Below, in pieces: positions 60,330 to 64,000 of a stretch of 64,000 nt of DNA (its first letter is position 1; every line of letters starts with the position of its first letter). A program made the position numbers and the translations under genes. The notes under the pieces are model-generated. The model had not been told where the DNA came from, ran no database searches, and was given only the letters and a program-made list of their open reading frames with translations. The stretch comes from Longibacter salinarum. GTDB lineage: Bacteria > Bacteroidota > Rhodothermia > Rhodothermales > Salinibacteraceae. The DNA lies in the NCBI RefSeq assembly GCF_002554795.1, contig NZ_PDEQ01000002.1, forward strand, positions 434,001 through 498,000. The letters are read 5' to 3'.

Positions 60330-60363
60330 AGGCGTCGGTCCGGGAAAGGGTCGGCGCCTTTTT
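60330..60363 (+). terminator. intrinsic terminator of the DJ-1-like gene
   Basis: GGCGTCGGTCC pairs with GGGTCGGCGCC through three GT wobbles around a loop of six bases, followed by a T-run (60359-60363). Confidence 0.75.
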
Positions 60364-60364
60364 G

Positions 60365-60669
60365 CGTGGCATGATCTTCGTAGGGCTTCGAGTATGAATG
60401 TATCACCTTTCCGTTATAGATACCCGTCTGCATCGAGTCGACCGCTTTTGTTCGGTTGATGTTGACCGGCCTCGTTTTCCAAAAGGATAAGTTTGAGTTG
60501 GAATGCGAAACGGAACGCGACGACGAGTAAAATCACCGCTATCGATGTAAGGATGCGGAACGGAGCACATGTGCTTCTCCGTTGACTTACTTGTACGTTA
60601 TCTAATGCCCATGCATTCTTCCGTCCCAACAGCCGGGCGGAGGATTCATTCACACCCTCCAGCGGAGGT
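60365..60669. other. intergenic region upstream of the receptor kinase gene
   Basis: The 305-bp gap should hold the kinase promoter. GGAGG at 60664-60668 lies almost against the ATG at 60670, too close for an ideal ribosome site. A minus-strand open frame with a hydrophobic segment crosses it but has no convincing start. No RNA gene is seen. Confidence 0.4.
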
Positions 60670-63600
60670 ATGGATCGAGAAGACATCTTCCATGAAACTG
60701 GTGATCGCCTGGCGATCGCACTCCCGTCCGGTACATTGTTACGGGACCAGTTTCGGATTGGCCGTGTGCTCGGCGCCGGAGGGTTTGGTGTCACGTACCT
60801 CGGCTTTGATGAACTGCTGGAACGACCGGTGGCGGTGAAGGAGTACTTTCCGCGTCACCTTGCCGTCGATCGGACGGATAATAACACGGTTAAGCCTCGC
60901 TCGTCGACGCAGGATCCCGACTTTGACTTCGGGCTGCAGCGATTCCTTCAGGAAGCGCGGACGCTCGCCAAGTTTGAGGACCATCCGAATATCGTGCGGG
61001 TGCGAACGTTTTTTGGCGAGAACGGCACCGGTTATCTCGTGATGAACTTCTACGAGGGCTTTACCCTCGAAGAGTATATCGAGTCCCAGTCGGGCTGGCT
61101 GCCGGAAGACGAGGCCCTCTACATCATCCACGACGTCCTGGACGGTCTTCAGGCGGCCCACGACGCGGGCGTCCTGCATCGTGATATCGACCCGTCGAAT
61201 ATCTATTTAAATGGCGACGGCCGGGTCGTTTTGCTCGACTTCGGTGCGGCGCGAACCGCTGTCGGTGAGCGCACGCAGACGCTCTCGGTGATGCTGAAGC
61301 GGGGGTACGCACCGCACGAACAGTATCACTCGCGAGGAGAGCAAGGGCCCTGGACCGATATTTATGCCTGCTCCGCGACGCTGTATCGGACCCTAACCGG
61401 GTACAAGCCGCCTGAGGCACCGGCTCGTGTCATGAGTGAGGATCTTGTGCCACCGAGCGAGATCTCGCCGGGCTTGTCGGAGGAAATCAACGACGCGGTC
61501 GTGGCAGGACTCGAAGTCCTTCCGCAGAGCCGGCCACAGAGCATTGAAGCGTTCCGGGACTTGCTTCCCGCCCGCCCCGACATCACGGCGGCAGCCTGGA
61601 TCGACGGTAACCGTGTCCCGCACGATCACGAGCCCTCCGAGGATGACCTTGGCGATGCAGTTGTCGAGATCCGCACGGATGCCGACTGTCGCCTTTACGT
61701 CAATGGCCGGGTTTCCGAAATCCTTGAAGCTGGGCAAACCGTTTCCCTGAACCTGTCCAGCGGCTGGCATCGCCTGCGAGCCGTGCGCACGGACCGGGCG
61801 GCTGCGTCCGGTGGAACCGCCACTCTGACGACGACTGCGACGACGTCCGCCAGCAATCAGGGCGACTATGTTTCACTTCACGACCTGATCTGGCAGTCGG
61901 AAATCAGCGCTAGCCCGGAGAGCCCCACCGCTGTTCACGTCACGTTTGGGCCGGATGCCCCGACCTTCCCGGCCACGAAGGTGTCGCCGGTGCGTGAGTC
62001 CACGGGACAGACCGAAACGATTGCACCCGGTGAAGACGCTCGGTCAACGGGCCGTGTCGATGTAGCACCGAGCGAAGACGCTGCATCGGACGATGCTCAC
62101 GTCAGCAAAGAGCAAGACGAAGAACAAGAGTCTTCGGCTTCGTCCAAGGATGCGAACGGGCAGGCGGTTGAAGAGTCTGGAGATGAAGAGACGGAATCAG
62201 AGGACGATTCCCCAGCGGAGCCCGGTGAGACCACAACGGACGAGCCGGAGCGCTCTCTGTCACGGGTGCAGGTCGAATATTCGGCTGACGATGACACGAC
62301 CGCCCAGTCCGACATCGAGGTCGCACTTCATCACGCGTCCCGGGCCGCCCGCAAGGTGAGCAAGCGCGTCGCTACGGAAGCCTCGGAGGCCATTGGGCGG
62401 ACGCGAGATGCGACGACCACGGTGGCGCGCTCGATGTCCGACCGCATGAAGAAGGTCGATTTCTCAGATTACTGGGCGCGCATCGGTCGGAGCATGTCGA
62501 GTGGTGGCACAGCCGATGGTGACGACGGGGACGCGGATACGACGACCGATGAGGCCGCCAAATCGTCTGATGTTGGTGGCATGGCGTTCGGGTCCACGGA
62601 TTCGAAGCGCGCACTACAGATCGGCGGGGTCGCGGCCATCGCGCTATTCCTGATCGTCGGAGGCTGGTGGGCGGTGCTCGGCAGCAGCGCCCCGAAACAG
62701 CCAGTGAACAAGGCCCCGGTCACGGGAGATGATCTTGCGACGACACAGTCTGATGTCGTTCAGGTCAACGTGATAGCGAATGACCGAGACCCGGAAGGCC
62801 GGTCTCTCCGGCTTGCATCGGTGATGGCGCTGCCCGGAAGCGTGGGGGCGGTATCTCAGCTCGACAGTGCACGTATTCAGTTCCGGCCGGCAGACGGGTT
62901 CGCGGGGGTTGCGGAGATTCATCACACCGTGATGGATGCAGATAGCAATTTCTCCGATGGCATTTTGCGAATCCACGTTCCGTTTTCCAAAGAGCCGTCT
63001 CGCACATTCGTTGCTCCCCGGGACCCGCAGGTGCTGACTCCGGCCGACGTCGACGGGGATGGAACGCTCGATCTCCTCACGGCCACATACGCCGGCAATC
63101 GGATCCTGCTCTTTTCGCTGGGTCGCGATGAACCGGTTGAAGTGATGGACGGGGCAACCGGGGCGATCGACGCATCGGCTGCAGACATGGATGGTGATGG
63201 AGACGTGGACGTTCTCGCGGCCGCCTTTCGGAACGATGCCGTCTACATCGTACAGAACGTATCGACAGGGGAGGAGCTTGCGTTCTCCGAACCGATTGCC
63301 CTGCCGACGCCCGTTGAAGGTGCATTGCTCGCACAACCTGCGGACGTAAATGGTGACGGCCAACCGGATGTCGTCGCGGTGTCGCAGATCAGTGGGCGAA
63401 TCGTCTGGTTTGAGAATCGAAGCGCATCGGGCGGTTTCAAGTTCTCCGAGGCGAAGACGATCGCGACGGGTTTTGGGAGTCTGGAAGCCGCCGTCGTAGC
63501 TGACATCGATGGTGATGGCGATCCGGATGTTGCGTCCGCGGATTATCAGGAGGACACCGTTTCGTGGCACGAGAACGATGGGACTGGCACATTCGTCACG

Positions 63601-64000
63601 CACCGCATCGACGAGTCGGCGCGAGGCGTCATCGCTGTCGCAGCAGCCGATGTGGATGGTGACGGGCGGCGTGACGTGCTGGCCAGCACCGCTACGGATG
63701 ATCGAGTGGTCTGGTATCGCCGTCAGCCCACCGACTCGCTAAGCAGCGGATCCGCTTCGTTTAGTGACCCGATTCTCGTTTCCGATAGCGTCGATGAACC
63801 AGAGTCGATTGCGGTTGCCGATGTCGATATGGACGGCGATAACGACGTCATGACGGCGTCCTTCCGGTCCGGTGTGGTTGCGTGGCACGAAAATCTCGGT
63901 GACCGGACGTTCGGAGCGGTCCACGTCATCACGCGCGATGCGCCGGAAGCGCTCGCCGTGTTGCCGATCGACTTCGATGCCGATGGTGATGTCGATATCA
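60670..64000 (+). CDS. receptor Ser/Thr kinase with FG-GAP/VCBS propeller ectodomain, 3' end outside window
   Basis: The frame is open from the ATG at 60670 to the edge, 1110 residues so far. The kinase domain (residues about 28-300) has the Gly-rich loop GAGGFG (35-40), Lys57 in VAVKEYFP, His170-Arg-Asp172, DFG (190-192) and GYAPHEQYH with GPWTDIYA. The usual catalytic-loop Lys is Asp174 (HRDIDPSN), as in the HRDISPDN subgroup I recall. A PEGA-like unit (about 326-370), a 230-residue acidic linker and one membrane segment (about 650-673) follow. Outside, a cadherin- or Ig-like unit (about 675-775) leads to at least seven FG-GAP/VCBS units (from residue 787), each with a DxDGDG calcium-type loop. 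The ligand is unknown. It may signal surface contact. Confidence 0.88.
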   Translation, partial: MDREDIFHETGDRLAIALPSGTLLRDQFRIGRVLGAGGFGVTYLGFDELLERPVAVKEYFPRHLAVDRTDNNTVKPRSSTQDPDFDFGLQRFLQEARTLAKFEDHPNIVRVRTFFGENGTGYLVMNFYEGFTLEEYIESQSGWLPEDEALYIIHDVLDGLQAAHDAGVLHRDIDPSNIYLNGDGRVVLLDFGAARTAVGERTQTLSVMLKRGYAPHEQYHSRGEQGPWTDIYACSATLYRTLTGYKPPEAPARVMSEDLVPPSEISPGLSEEINDAVVAGLEVLPQSRPQSIEAFRDLLPARPDITAAAWIDGNRVPHDHEPSEDDLGDAVVEIRTDADCRLYVNGRVSEILEAGQTVSLNLSSGWHRLRAVRTDRAAASGGTATLTTTATTSASNQGDYVSLHDLIWQSEISASPESPTAVHVTFGPDAPTFPATKVSPVRESTGQTETIAPGEDARSTGRVDVAPSEDAASDDAHVSKEQDEEQESSASSKDANGQAVEESGDEETESEDDSPAEPGETTTDEPERSLSRVQVEYSADDDTTAQSDIEVALHHASRAARKVSKRVATEASEAIGRTRDATTTVARSMSDRMKKVDFSDYWARIGRSMSSGGTADGDDGDADTTTDEAAKSSDVGGMAFGSTDSKRALQIGGVAAIALFLIVGGWWAVLGSSAPKQPVNKAPVTGDDLATTQSDVVQVNVIANDRDPEGRSLRLASVMALPGSVGAVSQLDSARIQFRPADGFAGVAEIHHTVMDADSNFSDGILRIHVPFSKEPSRTFVAPRDPQVLTPADVDGDGTLDLLTATYAGNRILLFSLGRDEPVEVMDGATGAIDASAADMDGDGDVDVLAAAFRNDAVYIVQNVSTGEELAFSEPIALPTPVEGALLAQPADVNGDGQPDVVAVSQISGRIVWFENRSASGGFKFSEAKTIATGFGSLEAAVVADIDGDGDPDVASADYQEDTVSWHENDGTGTFVTHRIDESARGVIAVAAADVDGDGRRDVLASTATDDRVVWYRRQPTDSLSSGSASFSDPILVSDSVDEPESIAVADVDMDGDNDVMTASFRSGVVAWHENLGDRTFGAVHVITRDAPEALAVLPIDFDADGDVDI

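Noticed and set aside
60414-60794. Minus-strand open frame with a hydrophobic segment upstream of the receptor kinase
   Set aside because: Its first half is antisense to the kinase start and no start codon lies close to the membrane segment. The hydrophobic stretch alone is not enough.

Overview
The window comes from a GC-rich, Gram-negative bacterium that is most likely a moderately halophilic member of the Rhodothermota (the Salinibacter/Longibacter neighbourhood of the old Bacteroidetes). This rests on several features: TonB receptors with carboxypeptidase-regulatory-like N-terminal domains, a secreted protein with a type IX secretion (T9SS) C-terminal domain, ECF sigma factor/Ser-Thr kinase pairs, very acidic small proteins, few Shine-Dalgarno sequences, and a fused-type 2-oxoacid:ferredoxin oxidoreductase. 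The species call is inference.

Layout. 1-5.3 kb: the end of a methyltransferase, a Zn/Mn-type ABC uptake system (lipoprotein, ATPase, permease) and a P1B metal-efflux ATPase. 5.35-9.1 kb: an S9 peptidase and an alpha/beta hydrolase. 9.3-20 kb: two outer-membrane metal-uptake islands. The first holds a His/Cys-rich small protein, a TonB receptor, an EEHxFFY lipoprotein, a second TonB receptor and a tandem-cupin lipoprotein. The second, on the minus strand, holds a His/Cys-rich small protein and a TonB receptor. 20.3-24.3 kb: a very acidic small protein and a beta-helix T9SS cargo protein. 24.3-32.1 kb: lgt, argS, chorismate mutase, rodA and mrdA. 32.7-42.5 kb: a peptidase/propeller/barrel surface protein, a PhzF-like protein, pyrD, an acyl-CoA synthetase, tRNA-Pro and an AddB-like protein. 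42.8-46.6 kb: an ECF sigma factor and a TPR kinase. 46.6-52.3 kb: folA, an amidase, thyA, apaG and small genes. 52.6-60.3 kb: cysH, korAB, two DoxX proteins, an amine oxidase and a DJ-1-like protein. 60.67 kb to the edge: a receptor Ser/Thr kinase with an FG-GAP/VCBS propeller, cut by the window end.

The most notable observation is upstream of chorismate mutase (28.28 kb). A 50-codon leader ORF (27995-28147) ends in a run with 11 Phe/Tyr codons out of 16, almost all TTT or TAT. It is followed by a GC-rich hairpin with eight Ts, and a segment overlapping the end of the leader can pair with the 5' arm of that hairpin. This is the full layout of a ribosome-mediated Phe/Tyr transcription attenuator. 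A second candidate RNA switch, with mutually exclusive 11-bp and 12-bp helices, lies between apaG and cysH (52387-52503).

Several intergenic gaps (8.12, 27.82, 27.92, 28.60, 28.80 and 48.34 kb) carry short-period, word-like degenerate repeats that recur between distant gaps. No CRISPR array, prophage, insertion sequence or rRNA gene was seen.
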